64,000 bases of DNA, from NCBI GenBank assembly GCA_003640385.1, contig RCAB01000155.1, forward strand, positions 3,668 through 67,667. Direction: 5' to 3'. The stretch comes from Setaria digitata (taxonomy: Eukaryota; Nematoda; Chromadorea; Rhabditida; Setariidae). Position 1 is the first letter of the stretch; the number at the start of each line of letters is the position of its first letter. Below the pieces are notes generated by a model. It saw nothing but the letters and a program-made list of their open reading frames with translations, was not told the DNA's origin and made no database searches. Positions 22,392 through 33,800 of the stretch are shown piece by piece. The translations under genes were made by a program, and so were the position numbers.

Positions 22392-25072
22392 TCAATATCG
22401 ACCGAATAACTTACGCCACCAAAAGCGCCATGCAAGAAGATCGTAGCTGCGTTGAAGCCGACTATCCAGTAAGTTATAATTGCTTTTGCGAAGCGTTTTC
22501 ACCAGATGATCCAATGTTGCACCACTTGCCAATAATGCTAATCGTAAGTTCGGATTGATTCCATTACGAAGCAGTCTACTTTCTAGAAGTTTTTCCTCCG
22601 CTATCTTTAAAATTAAATAACAATCATTCAAAAAAATAATCTTAGTGTAGCTAGATCTGGACAGAAATAACTGATGAAGCTCAGCACTAGGAGTCAGATT
22701 TCTCAGGAAAATGCCTTCCAGCAATTCAGAGCAAGTCATAGCCCTTATGACACACATGAAAATTTATCTTTATTCTTTCTCTAAGTTATTAGAGTTAAGC
22801 CAGTATTCTTAACCATGGGAAATTATTTTAAGGCTGTCTTTCCTTCTTCTTCTAAAAAATTTTCCCGAAATATCTTTGTGCATTGAATCCGGTAATCCAG
22901 TTTATCCATTAAAATGATAATTCATGAAATTTGAAAAATATCGAGGAACTAACATCGGTAAGTTCCTTCACTAAATCACGCAAAGCATCCTGTTTTTTAT
23001 TCGAGACCACATCATCTGCACTTAGCCGATATTTTTCTGCCAGATCGTTGGGTAATAAGAAGATCCCTCTTGTCAGTAATGGCATCATTGACCTGTTTTA
23101 AGTTTATCAAATTTTTTAGGAACAGTTGGAAATTTTAAATTCAAAGTGAGAACTTCTACTGCAAATAGATACCTAATTAAAGTGATAATCGAAACAGCAT
23201 GTGACATCGCTTCCGCTGCTTGGATTGAATCTTTAGAAATCCATGCCTGATCAGCTACATGGAAACTGGAAAGTAAGCGCATCACAAGTAGGATGATGGA
23301 GCCTGTAGTTTCGACGCCATATTTCTTAACATCATTAAGAGATTCAAATGGACGATCACCTAAGGTTCTCTGCCTAGCGGTGATCAAATTCCTCAGTAAC
23401 TGTTCGTCGAAGCGATGCCCAAAAAGACTTAAAGCTATCGCTACTGGCTGTCTGAAATTCTTCTTGATTATTAATGAAACATTTAGAAAAAAAAAACACA
23501 CACACACACATACACTTTAAGTTTAAAGAATTTAGGTTCAAAAGAATAAAATAAAATAACCGAGGTAATGGTCCTTTCGCTCTCCCATATAGAACATCTA
23601 AGGTATCGTTCCAGAACGTTAGACGGTATATTCCGGAAACTCCCGAATTACGAATGACTTGATCTCGGATAACGGCTAATTCGACATTAAAGGCTAGCAG
23701 CTATAAATAAACTTCATAACTGAGAGAAACAGAGTAGTATGACTTTTTTTTTTTCAATTTCATTAAATTACTAAGACAAGATGCAAATAAAAAAAGAGAA
23801 ATGAGAATTTGCCGAGAACAAAGCAGGTTGCATTTCTGATGGCATCAGTAATCCAGCAATATAATTTGTGTAATCTCGTTTACGAGTTATTTGCAAGCAT
23901 TGGTTAAGAGCTTCATTTATAACCTGCAAAATTAACAGTTTTTATTAATGCTTTCAAGGTTCATACTTTCTTTTTCACGTATATTTGAAATGAAATTTTA
24001 AAGAATGTTATAATGAACTTGCATTCTGTAATATTCATATATACGAACAAAGGACAAAGCCAGTCAAGTGCTATGACTTTTGATTAGATTCAGCAGGGAA
24101 AAAGGATGTCGTCCGTGTAAAGACTATAACTTTCTGCAGTATTTTTAAAACTTTATTCAATAAATGCCAGCTTGAATCGATATTTAGAGTGGCTCTCCAT
24201 GATGAACAGTCTCTAATCAACTGAATAATGTAGGCAGGAGTAAGTAACCAAATCAGGTGAAAGGATTGGATTGATCGGGCTGTAAGGGAAGTGAGAGGGT
24301 TTAATCAGTTTAACACGTATGGAAATGAGTGAAACTTGGCTAGCATTCGAACTGCCTTATGGACCATTATCACATCCCTTCCAAGGATGCTAGTAATAAT
24401 TCGGCCAGCGTTAAACATTCAATTTAAAACTGACATGGATACAGGGGATCCGACTGTGTAATTCAATTAATTTATAGGCAAAAATGATGTAGGCAGAAAA
24501 CATCCATCACTTTTTCTGTTTTACTTTGAAAAACTTGCGAATCGGTCTCTTCAGTATAACATTTCTATAGAATTATATTATTAATAAAGGGTTACTACTT
24601 TTCTCGAAGGAGGGTTGAATTGAGTTCTCTGTAATGGGCGTTCGATTTCCACTGAAGGCTTTCCCGACAAATCATCTCCAAAACCTTTATACATAGCAGC
24701 AGGAAATGATGCCGTTTTTCGTTTAGATGTAGTAATTGCTATCTAAAAAAAAAAGAGAAAACAATATATAAAATATAAATTAACCACGAATAGAAGTTGT
24801 ATATTAAAATTTTTAAAGTTTTGAAGATTTTTCGTTCTTGAGCAATAACATTAAATAACACGCTAATTTTATTAGCATACCTGACGAGGCATAGATAAGA
24901 GGACTGGAAAAATTGGAGAGAATAACGTCGAATATTTGACAATCAACTGTCGCACTGAAGAAATGTTCCATCCTCGACGGCCAAAGAGGATGGACCCTAT
25001 AGGATATAAAACAAATCTAATACATAAATTTTATGGATGAAATTCTAAACTAATACTTCTCGCCTTATTCAT
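22392..25072 (-). CDS. NDUFAF6: NDUFAF6, complex I assembly factor (squalene/phytoene synthase fold)
   Basis: Mitochondrial factor for early complex I (ND1 module) assembly. Minus-strand exons in order: 25072-25057, 24996-24881, 24742-24599, 23923-23813, 23700-23561, 23451-23173, 23092-22954, 22604-22392 (stop 22392-22394). Phases fit and give 385 residues, against about 333 in human. Recognisable stretches are RKRDY..LLMPSE, LLAFNVELAVIRD, FWNDTLDVLYG, RQPVAIALSLF and the end LAWRFWWRKLFGRY. Family members have lost the prenyl synthase catalytic Asp motifs; I see no DxxxD pair here either. The first about 45 residues are Arg-rich without acidic residues (FGRRGWN), which suits a mitochondrial presequence. 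The 16-nt first exon is inferred; TTCAG ends 10 nt before its ATG, like a trans-splice acceptor. The intron after 23813 starts with GC. EMC5 ends 319 bp upstream, so the two may form an operon. Confidence 0.9.
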
Positions 25073-25085
25073 GGTGTGTGAACTG
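25073..25085 (-). other. Probable spliced-leader acceptor of NDUFAF6
   Basis: On the minus strand ATATTCAG ends at 25083, 10 nt before the inferred start ATG at 25072-25070. This fits nematode trans-splicing of a downstream operon gene, but it is inference. Confidence 0.45.
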
Positions 25086-25390
25086 AATATTGGACTGATC
25101 TTATCAATAGCTCCAATGCCTTAGATTTATCAATGCTGTTAAGGTTAGAATTGCCCTTAACACTTCTCAATATCTCACATTTTCATCGTTTGCTACAAAA
25201 ATGTGCGGTAGGGCAATAAAGATGCACTACAGAAAAGGCAAAAAGAAAGCAAAAACACGGTTAAGACATTTCATACTTAAAAACGCAAATTCTTGAATAC
25301 TTTGCAATACACGCAAGAAGTACCGTTCAGAAGGGAATGCAGGATATTTCATCAAAAATAAAGGAAAGCACAAACAGTTGAGAAAATTTT

Positions 25391-26759
25391 TCATCTTATC
25401 ATTAAAGCAACAATCTGGTGACACATTTTGCTGTCAAGTTTTAAAGCAGAATTTCGAAAAGAATAAGTAAACTTAAAAGTCGGACTTCCATAAAAAAAAA
25501 TACTGGAAACGAGAATAAATTTCCAAAAAATAACCGGTAAAGAGTCGCAGCATGAACCACTGTAAGATGGTGAAAGAGTTTTTGCACGGTGATCAAATGT
25601 ATAAAACGAAGGGCAATTTCCAACTGTGTCCCACGATTTTGTACGATTCTGAAACCGTGAAACGTATAATAACTTCGAAAATTGAGATTATAAAATTATT
25701 ATTTAATTAAAACTACTTTTCAGTGTTCCTTCCGAGAATGCATTTCACATTTCCTCGAGGAATGTCTCTTTGTTTCCTTCAAAAAATAAGCTTTCATACA
25801 ATTTAAATCTTCCAATGACTAACTGAAAATTTACTTAATTCCAAATTAATCCCATAATCAAAGAGCATAAAGGAAGCAGCTAAATTTGCAGGAATCTTCA
25901 CGCTGTCATGTTATTAGTATATGTCCGAAGGAAAGAAAACTCTCTTTTAAATAAAAAAAAAAAAAAAGAAATGAGCAAGTAAAGACGGAAAAAAGTGGAT
26001 ATTTGTGTTGAAGAAGGAATAAATGATATTAAAGACGAACCTGCAAATCAGAACGAATTGGTTGAAATTCACCGGCAATACAAGTAGCGCTATAAACAAA
26101 AGCGACTAAACTAACGATTGTTTGAACCGTAATATCAAGAGGTAGCTGGGTGAATGGCTGTTCCGTTAACCGTAAATAAAATCGATGCTATAAATATTTT
26201 GCAGGATTAGAAATGACACAACTGTTACCAAAACGTAGCATCAAAAATAAATGTAAAATAAACTTGCGATAAAATCTAATTGCTACAGATTTCCTAGAAA
26301 AACATCATGAAATGCTCATTCACTTTAATTCATCTTAGGTGCTAATTTCACGAATAATATAGAATAGAGATAGTCTCGAAAATTTTTGCTGATTCTATTA
26401 TCAGATTTACAGCTACCATTATCTTATCACTACTGCTCAAAAAAATAACGGCCTAATTCAAATACTAAGCTCTATTTTGTGCTCCATTGTACTAGAGTAA
26501 TCGTTTTAGTATATTCATTATTTTTCTACCTAAAAATATATGCATAAAAGCTAGTAAGACAGTCAATGAAATAGCTACTATGCAAAAACATGAAGCTTAT
26601 TAAAGTGATAAGTGATAATGCTAGAAGCGTACAAATATCTAATCAATTACAAATAAAATAACGATAACAAACCTGCGCAGCAGAATAAGCACAATGCAGA
26701 AGTGAAATAAGACCAACTAAACAAACTCCACGAAATACTGACAAACTCGTTGGGTTCAT
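25391..26759 (-). CDS. EMC5: EMC5 / MMGT1, ER membrane protein complex subunit 5
   Basis: Subunit of the ER membrane protein complex, which inserts tail-anchored and multipass proteins. Exons: 26759-26673, 26187-26041, 25648-25391; 163 residues (human 131). The first exon has the short N-terminal stretch, the first membrane helix (SVFRGVCLVGLISLLHCAY) and SAAQ. The second has HRFYLRLTEQ, the LPLDI stretch, the second helix and IAGEF. The third starts with the conserved NCPSFYTFDHRAKTL. The later residues do not resemble the family tail; I ran them to the first in-frame stop (25391-25393), and the true end may use another splice. NDUFAF6 starts 319 bp downstream on the same strand. Confidence 0.9.
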
Positions 26760-27288
26760 GGAAATTGACGTTACTCTTTTTGCTTTCACACTTTCCCTCG
26801 GCATGCAAGTTAATAATAATATTCCATTAATTCTGATAATGATAATAGTATAAATTCGTTGAATTTCAAGAAATTAATTGGGCGCTAGAAAAAATTAGAT
26901 TACTAAAATAACAATAACAAAAAAAAAAAAAAAGAATATGATATTTAGTATTATCATAACTGCATCGAAATGGATGCTAGAGCAAAGTTTTACAAAGATA
27001 TTTTCGTTGTTAAAACATTTGGCAGTTAGAGCAACCGGATAATATATTTTTTAACCGGAAATGTGACAATAACGAAATATATGATTTTTTTCTTTTTTTG
27101 GAAGATATAAAAATCAAGGAAAATATGTGAATTTGAAAGATAAACAAAACGCAAACAAATTATTAGGAGTTGTTACTAGATAACAATGTGTATCTTTTAA
27201 TGTGGCAGGAAAGAAGAGCAGTTGGTCAAGCTGATGAAATAAAAAAGAAATTTTTTTTTCCCATTTTGGGAACAAAAGCGAGCTGGAT

Positions 27289-27332
<44 letters not shown>

Positions 27333-27911
27333 TAGAAATACACTAGAACATATTGAATGTTGAAAAAAAAAAACAAAGACTGTGGAAATACACCGGGACA
27401 TGTTGAATGCTGAATTAATGTACTGATTTTTTTTTTTTTCTGATATTTTTGTCTAAAAATCGGCACTGAAAAATGGGAAAGTTTTATGCATTTTTAGAAA
27501 TGAAAAAAAAAAATTAATAATATATGGAACAAATTTCGGCGCATGTAAAAACATAGGATTAAACCTGAGGTCATGAATAGGATAATGAAATAACAATAAG
27601 TGATGACTGGTAGATTGAAATTATGAGGGAAGATGGCCTATCATCATAAAAATTAATCTTGTGTGGAAAAATTGCGGCGACTGAGCTTCTGCCTCATAAG
27701 ATGTGGTTCAGTCGTTTTGTAATTGGCCAAAGCCGGTTCACCGAACCTATAAAATGAAATTTCTTTATTTCAAATTTACTCCTACTTTTAATTTAATTTC
27801 ACTCCAGTATAGCATCGAAAGTGAGAATAATGAAAATTCATTCATAACTGAGAATGAAAAATGCGCACTACATGCATTATGTTTTCGAGTAATTTTCTAG
27901 ATTGCTGCGAT
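26760..27911. other. Intergenic between EMC5 and the PRELI gene
   Basis: No gene recognised. It contains long A runs (27293-27329) and a two-copy repeat at 27331-27412. Open frames here are made of homopolymer sequence. Confidence 0.6.
27331..27412 (+). repeat. Two-copy 33-bp repeat beside poly-A
   Basis: tgtagaaatacac at 27331 and tgtggaaatacac at 27381 begin two diverged copies, each preceded by an A-rich run. Confidence 0.6.
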
Positions 27912-29370
27912 TTAGACTATTATATCATCCTCAGTACTAATGATAAAAAGGAACCTTTTCGTCAATTTTTCCGTATAAGCAACCACTGTCTTCTTCATAT
28001 TTTTCTTAAAATTCGCCATTACAATACGTTCAATAACTGAATTCAATTTGCCAAATGAGGTTGACACAAAACCACCACGTTCCACAATCGTTTCTGGCAT
28101 CCCATTTTTAAAGCTCTAAAACTTTTTAGAACCGCAAAAAATTCCTTTCCGTTAAATTACGTTATTAAAGGCAGCTTATATCAACAGCATTACTTTGTTT
28201 TGCATCTAATTAATTAAATTTTAGGAATATTTTTTGCACAGCTACTTGAATTTATTTGAAAAATGATACAATTTGCGATGAGAAGCAGCTAAGTCTACTT
28301 CTGACTGGCCATCATAAAAGTTCCAATACGTATCAAGTAACACCAAAAGTTATTCAGTAGAAAAAAGAACTCTATGTAAAAGTGTCTTAAACTTAAAAAA
28401 GTTAAGCATATTAAGGTTACAAAATTACGCAGTGTAGTAAATTTATAAATGAAAAATCCTGATGCAAAATAAAATGACTAAAATACCGGTTTGTAAACAC
28501 AACGTTCATGGATTTTACAGGTGGATACCATTGNCGCAGTGTAGTAAATTTATAAATGAAAAATCCTGATGCAAAATAAAATGACAAAAATACCGGTTTG
28601 TAAACACAACGTTCATGGATTTTACAGGTGGATACCATTGCAATATTTCTGGTATAGGTTATTAAAGATCGTTTACTTCGATCAAATATACTCTCTTCAA
28701 CTGTTGGCACAACCTGAAAAGTAAAAATGCCTGAATCCTTTTTTAAATTCTGCTTCAATAACACTGAAATTGCCTTTGCACTGACGTGCTTTAGTTCTCA
28801 GTTTGAATCGAAAAAATTATTTTAAAATATCCCAAAAATGGAAAATTTAACACTGAATGAAATTACTGCATTATTATACCCTGACGCTAGTCAGGCGTGA
28901 CATCCATTTTGGAACTGCTTTCAGGAATGTTCCAGTCTGTTTCAGTATTAGTTTTTTCGTTCTAATCTGATCGCCATCCACCTGAAAGTTTCCAATAGTA
29001 TGAAGCATCAGAGTGTCGCGAAAATTCTACTAACAGAAAAGTAATGAACTAAGAAGTGGCAAAAAAGAGAAAACATCTGAACAAAAAATATGCATAGGAT
29101 TTTGATTTCTACAAGATTTCATCCTAACGAGTCAATAATAACATACCATTAAGATAATCTAATAAATGATTAATTAAATGATACGACTAAACTAATATCG
29201 TTAGCCAGAATCACTAGAAACCACACATGTTTAGCATATTATTCATAAAAGGAAAATCATGCTAGAAAGTTGAATAATTTCGCTGTTATACTCGTAAAAT
29301 TAGTAAAATGTGAAAATCTTTAGGTACTTCCTAATAGCCAAATATATATCTTTCTTAAAATATAGCTCTG

Positions 29371-29407
<37 letters not shown>

Positions 29408-29562
29408 GAAAAAACTAATTAGCAATTTTAACTAACCGAAACTTCAATGAAATCTTCGCTTATAACATGTTTCGCGGTTGCATTCGGATATCGATGCCAA
29501 AAAACTGTTGCAACTTGTTCAAATGCATATGGTAAATGTTGAATACAATCATAGATGCGCAT
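27912..29562 (-). CDS. PRELI/MSF1-domain protein (PRELID1-like intermembrane-space lipid carrier)
   Basis: PRELI proteins, with TRIAP1 partners, carry phosphatidic acid or phosphatidylserine across the mitochondrial intermembrane space. Exons: 29562-29437, 28981-28880, 28713-28594, 28115-27912; 183 residues. Seen: FEQVATVFWHRYPN and KHVISEDFIE (PRELID1 has FWQRYPN and KHVLTEDIV), then IRTKKLILKQTG, VPKWMSRLTS, KIHERCVYKP and the C-terminal STSFGKLNSVIERIVMANFK. The domain fills nearly the whole protein, and the LEA-like tail of human PRELID1 is absent. The third exon is partly copied again at 28429-28533, across the N at 28534; I treat that copy as an assembly artefact. The start ATG is the first in the exon; a few more residues upstream are possible. 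PRELID1 is the nearest family by these motifs, but PRELID3 was not formally excluded. Confidence 0.88.
28429..28640. other. Assembly join: about 105-bp direct copies flanking N at 28534
   Basis: 28429-28533 and 28535-28640 are almost identical, with a visible difference near 28475 (actaaaa against acaaaaa). They duplicate the end of the third PRELI exon and its donor, probably unmerged overlapping contigs or two haplotypes. Confidence 0.85.
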
Positions 29563-30887
29563 CTTCACGGTAAGCTTAAATTTTTTTTTTTTTTGAAAAA
29601 AAAAAATTGTACTTCTATTCCTTAATAACATGCAGTATCAGTTGTTCCCCATAATAATAACTTCCTAATTACATTTAAATTATTTCGAAAATTACATCCT
29701 TCAAGCTGCATATTACACTAAGTATTGCTCAAGTACGAGTGATAAAATAACATGTATCTTTCCCTTTAATTACAATGAATAATTAGTTCTGTTTCTATTA
29801 CTAACACTAATAAATAATAGAAATCAATAACCTAATGTTCAAAAAAAAGAAAAAAAAAACTATGCGCAAATAATTGAAAGATCAAATATTACGAAAAAAA
29901 AAAATGTTTAACTTCAGATATAAGCGACTAGTTAATGGCATTAAATTCTATACTCGCCATTTATTTATTTTTTTTTTTTTCTTCCTGATAAGGATAAAAT
30001 TAACTATAAAGGCCATATACAAAGTAATTTTGATAAAATAATACAAAAAGATGAAAATATTAACACTGCTATAGCTACCAAAATTCTCTGAAGCAAAGAT
30101 ATTAAATTGAAACTGATCAATCCATTACAGTAAACTAATACAATTCTTACCATGAACCGACTAAGCGTTCCCGGAAATATAAATAAAATTTAGTAAAATA
30201 GAACCAAGAGCACAGCACTAACTTAGTAAAAGATAATACCACAGATGAAAAGGAACGAGATCTCACCAAAATAATTGACCATAATGAATTTCATTATTAT
30301 ATAAAATTGTAAGTAGCAGCCTAAATCAATAATAGCAATAAACTATAAGAAAATGTACTGAGAAAAAAAAAGAAAAAAAAAAAAAAGAAAAAGACTAAAA
30401 CAAAATACAACGAATAAAATATAAATTAAATATGAAAAGTATTAAAAGTTAAATCACATCTCTAAAAAATGATGAGTAAAAAGTCTCGAAAGGAGGCGAA
30501 ATAAAGTGATAATGAGAGAAAAGAATTTCCTGGACCGAAATTCAAATTTAACATCATGACAAAGCTTCAAAAAATTCACGGCAAAACAGGGGCCCGCATA
30601 TTTAAAATAACAGGAGGAAAAAATTCGTTAATGAAAGAAAAGCACATTAAAATCGAGCACTGGAATGTAAAACTTAATTACCAGATGGTACACCCAATTT
30701 CCAACAATAACTTTTAATAAATAAAAACTATTCCAATTTTGTAGCTCTAAATGCTAGTGAGAATATTACTAACATAAACTAATATCCTGCCACAAAACAA
30801 GGCATATCTTGATAGAGGTGACTTATCCATCCAGACAGTGATGTATGTGAAATGATTAAGTTCCAACCTTATAAAAGAAATATGGAA
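29563..30887. other. Intergenic between PRELI and SNX14
   Basis: No gene seen. AT-rich, with A or T runs (for example 29583-29595 and 30363-30385). Confidence 0.6.
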
Positions 30888-33800
30888 TTATTCAGTTGTT
30901 AAATTTCTTTCATCTTCAACTGGAAATAACTTTTGGATGATTACATCAAGATAAACGTATGCTAATTGTTTATTCAAACGTGGATATTGCAAAATACGAA
31001 AAATAGTTTGTATTCCTTGACGAAGCTCTTTATGGCCGATTAATTTAATGAAACAAACTGGCAGCTGTTCTCGCAAGTATTCCAATGTTAAACGTTGGGC
31101 CAATTCCATACGTAGCATCTTTTCCTAAAAAGGAATCTGATTATCTTATAGTAATATTATTATTTCTTGAATATTAAGGAAATTTATAATGCTCCATCTA
31201 TATCTTATGCTATAGCACAATAATCAATCGGTATTTTATATTACAGCATAGGGAAAGAAGAAATTTGTTTGTATTTCTGTGAACGATAAAGAACGTCAGA
31301 GAAAAAATGTGGAAAGTGCAAGAAACAAAAACACATTAAAACAAATAACTGTAAGAAAAAAAAAAAAAAAAATCGTTCAGGATGATTACCTGATCAGTCG
31401 TTATCGGACTACTAACACCAAAAACAAAATCTTGAATGAATCGCAGCATACGTATGCAATTAGCTTCTACAGATATACGATTAAGAAATCGTCTGAATAA
31501 AACAACTGCCACCGCATCAATAGTATCTCTCATTAAACGCCGAACAATAATGATAATCCACAGTGACCATCGAGCGACACCAAATAATCGATTTAAAATA
31601 AAAAGTGTGGTATCAAAGAAGCTTCTGAAAATTTGAAATTCAATTCTCGAGTAAGACTTTTGGTTTGGAACTTACAACCTAGTACTTCCAAAAAACTTCA
31701 AAAAAGTCATATCCTCGTCCAATTAAGACTAAATTCATGATTTTTTTTTCGATATTTTATAAACATGGAAGAGAATATTGGAAATTACACATCCAATTAA
31801 CCAACTTTTGGATGACTAAGTGAATTACACAATTACAATGCTAAGACGATTAATGTGTTGAAGATTAAAAACGGAAGAGAAAAAAAAGATTAGTGAAATA
31901 TGCCAAAAAAGGATTAAGAAATCTTACATCAGATTTTATAATTAGAATAGATACCTCGTCCACAAAGTGCTCTTTGTGAGGGTGAAATCTATTTGAGCAC
32001 TTGGGCAATTATTGCCATATATTTCACTTAATAACATCTCTCGTTTTCGACTACCAAAATCATGGTTAAACGAAGATATACTGCTAAAAAAGTATTACAC
32101 TACTGAATAATAATCCGTAACCACCATATAAAATTATCTTTGCATTATGGAATATAACATAAGAGTTAACAAAGAATGAGCAAGTGAAAAGTCCTAAAAA
32201 GCTTTTGCTACTTAACCAGTGGAAAAGTAGACATTTCTGATGATGCAAGTAGCAACATGAACAAAATATCAGGACAGTCTCTCTTTACAATAGAAGCTCA
32301 TGTCTACATGCCGGATCATATTTCTGATACAAAAACTCATAGTTAAAAAAAAAAAAAATTAGAGAAGCTTACCTCGAATCTGCCGAACTGTGTGAATGTG
32401 GAACCAATGTCGTCGCCAGCATTGATAAAATAAAAGGTTTCAAATTTTGTCCTCTTTCACGGGAAAATTTACTCGGCATTTTCTTGACCATCTAAAAATC
32501 AATGAAATCGTTAATAATGCACCTTCACGAGAAGAATGAGTACAGGTACAAAAGTTACAAATTGAAAAAAGAAAGGAAAAGTTGGGAGAGAGAAATGAAA
32601 GAAAAAAAAGGAATGATAAGAGGAAAGTATTCGTTACTTATTTATGGACATTCAGCTCATTCCAAAACTGTAACTTACGTTCCAAGGATAAAGATCTGAA
32701 ATTTGTGTTGAGTCCTTCAATTTTTGTTCAGTACTCAGAAAAACGAATAGTAAATCTGACTGTTTCAAAGCTGACTGAAAAAAAAAATCAGTTTTATATG
32801 AATGAATAAATATGTTTATATTGCGTGAAGAACACTAGGACACTAGTGAATGGTTGGCTGTTAAATAAAATAAATGATAAATTTAAAAATAAGAAACAAA
32901 TTATACAAACATGAATCTTTGTTCGTGATTCTCCCTTTTTCTTACAACTTATACCTGCTTTGTGAGTAACTGAATGAAGCGTTCGAAATGCTCGCGCCGC
33001 GATTCCACATAAGCACGACTTTTAACGTTGAAAAATCGCCGTGGTGGAAGCAACTCAGTTTTAATCGTATTTCCATGAAATTCTATCAATTTCGACTCCA
33101 AAACGTAAAACTCATTGTAGTGACGAATCACAGACCACTAGAAATGTTGATACTATATAAGTAAATCATTCACCATCAAATGAGATTAAAAGATTTCAAT
33201 ATCCGGGATAATATTCTAATCAAATTTCCCTTAGCACAGCAGAAAAACGACTTACTTTTTGTGGTAATTCAGTGCTTGTCTGCTCATTTTCATCGTCTGC
33301 ACTAAATCGTTGAACACAAATGACGTATACGTACATTGTATGACCTAAACATTAACTACTCACAAAAACCTTGATTTCCACTGATCTATACTTGATTTTT
33401 CATCCGAAAATATTTACTATACTACTATATTACTAAAGAAATCAGTAGCATACCACCAACAGGATCTCGCCGTGGCTCAACGCATGGGATTGTTACGTTC
33501 CATTTGCTCATATCACGTTCTGGATCGAATATTGGTATTTCAAATGAACTACTGGAATTTGTCTGCTGCTCAACAAACTCTTCGTCAGGCTAAAAATCAA
33601 ATGCCGGACTGGTTTGTTTTGTCTCAAAATCCGAAACTGCAAATTTAAGATTAACTAATGATATGAAATTTTCACTCTATACCAAATGAAGTAGATAAAA
33701 TAACACACCATACTGGAGACGAGTTGCTCATCCTGCATTTCCTCATTTTTCCTCTCATCGTGCAGGTTAAACTGGAATTTCAGTGTGTTATAGTCGGACA

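Noticed and set aside
22340..22558. Plus-strand frame over the NDUFAF6 last exon
   Set aside because: Antisense shadow of a conserved coding exon.
24581..24598. NDUFAF6 exon ending in a stop at 24581-24583 as a separate small gene
   Set aside because: A gtagta donor at 24598 joins in phase to the conserved exon at 23923; the stop is intronic.
25227..25424. Minus-strand frame between EMC5 and NDUFAF6
   Set aside because: No start in good context, no conserved residues; probably the EMC5 3' UTR.
27197..27466. Phe-rich minus-strand frame
   Set aside because: Created by poly-A and the two-copy repeat.
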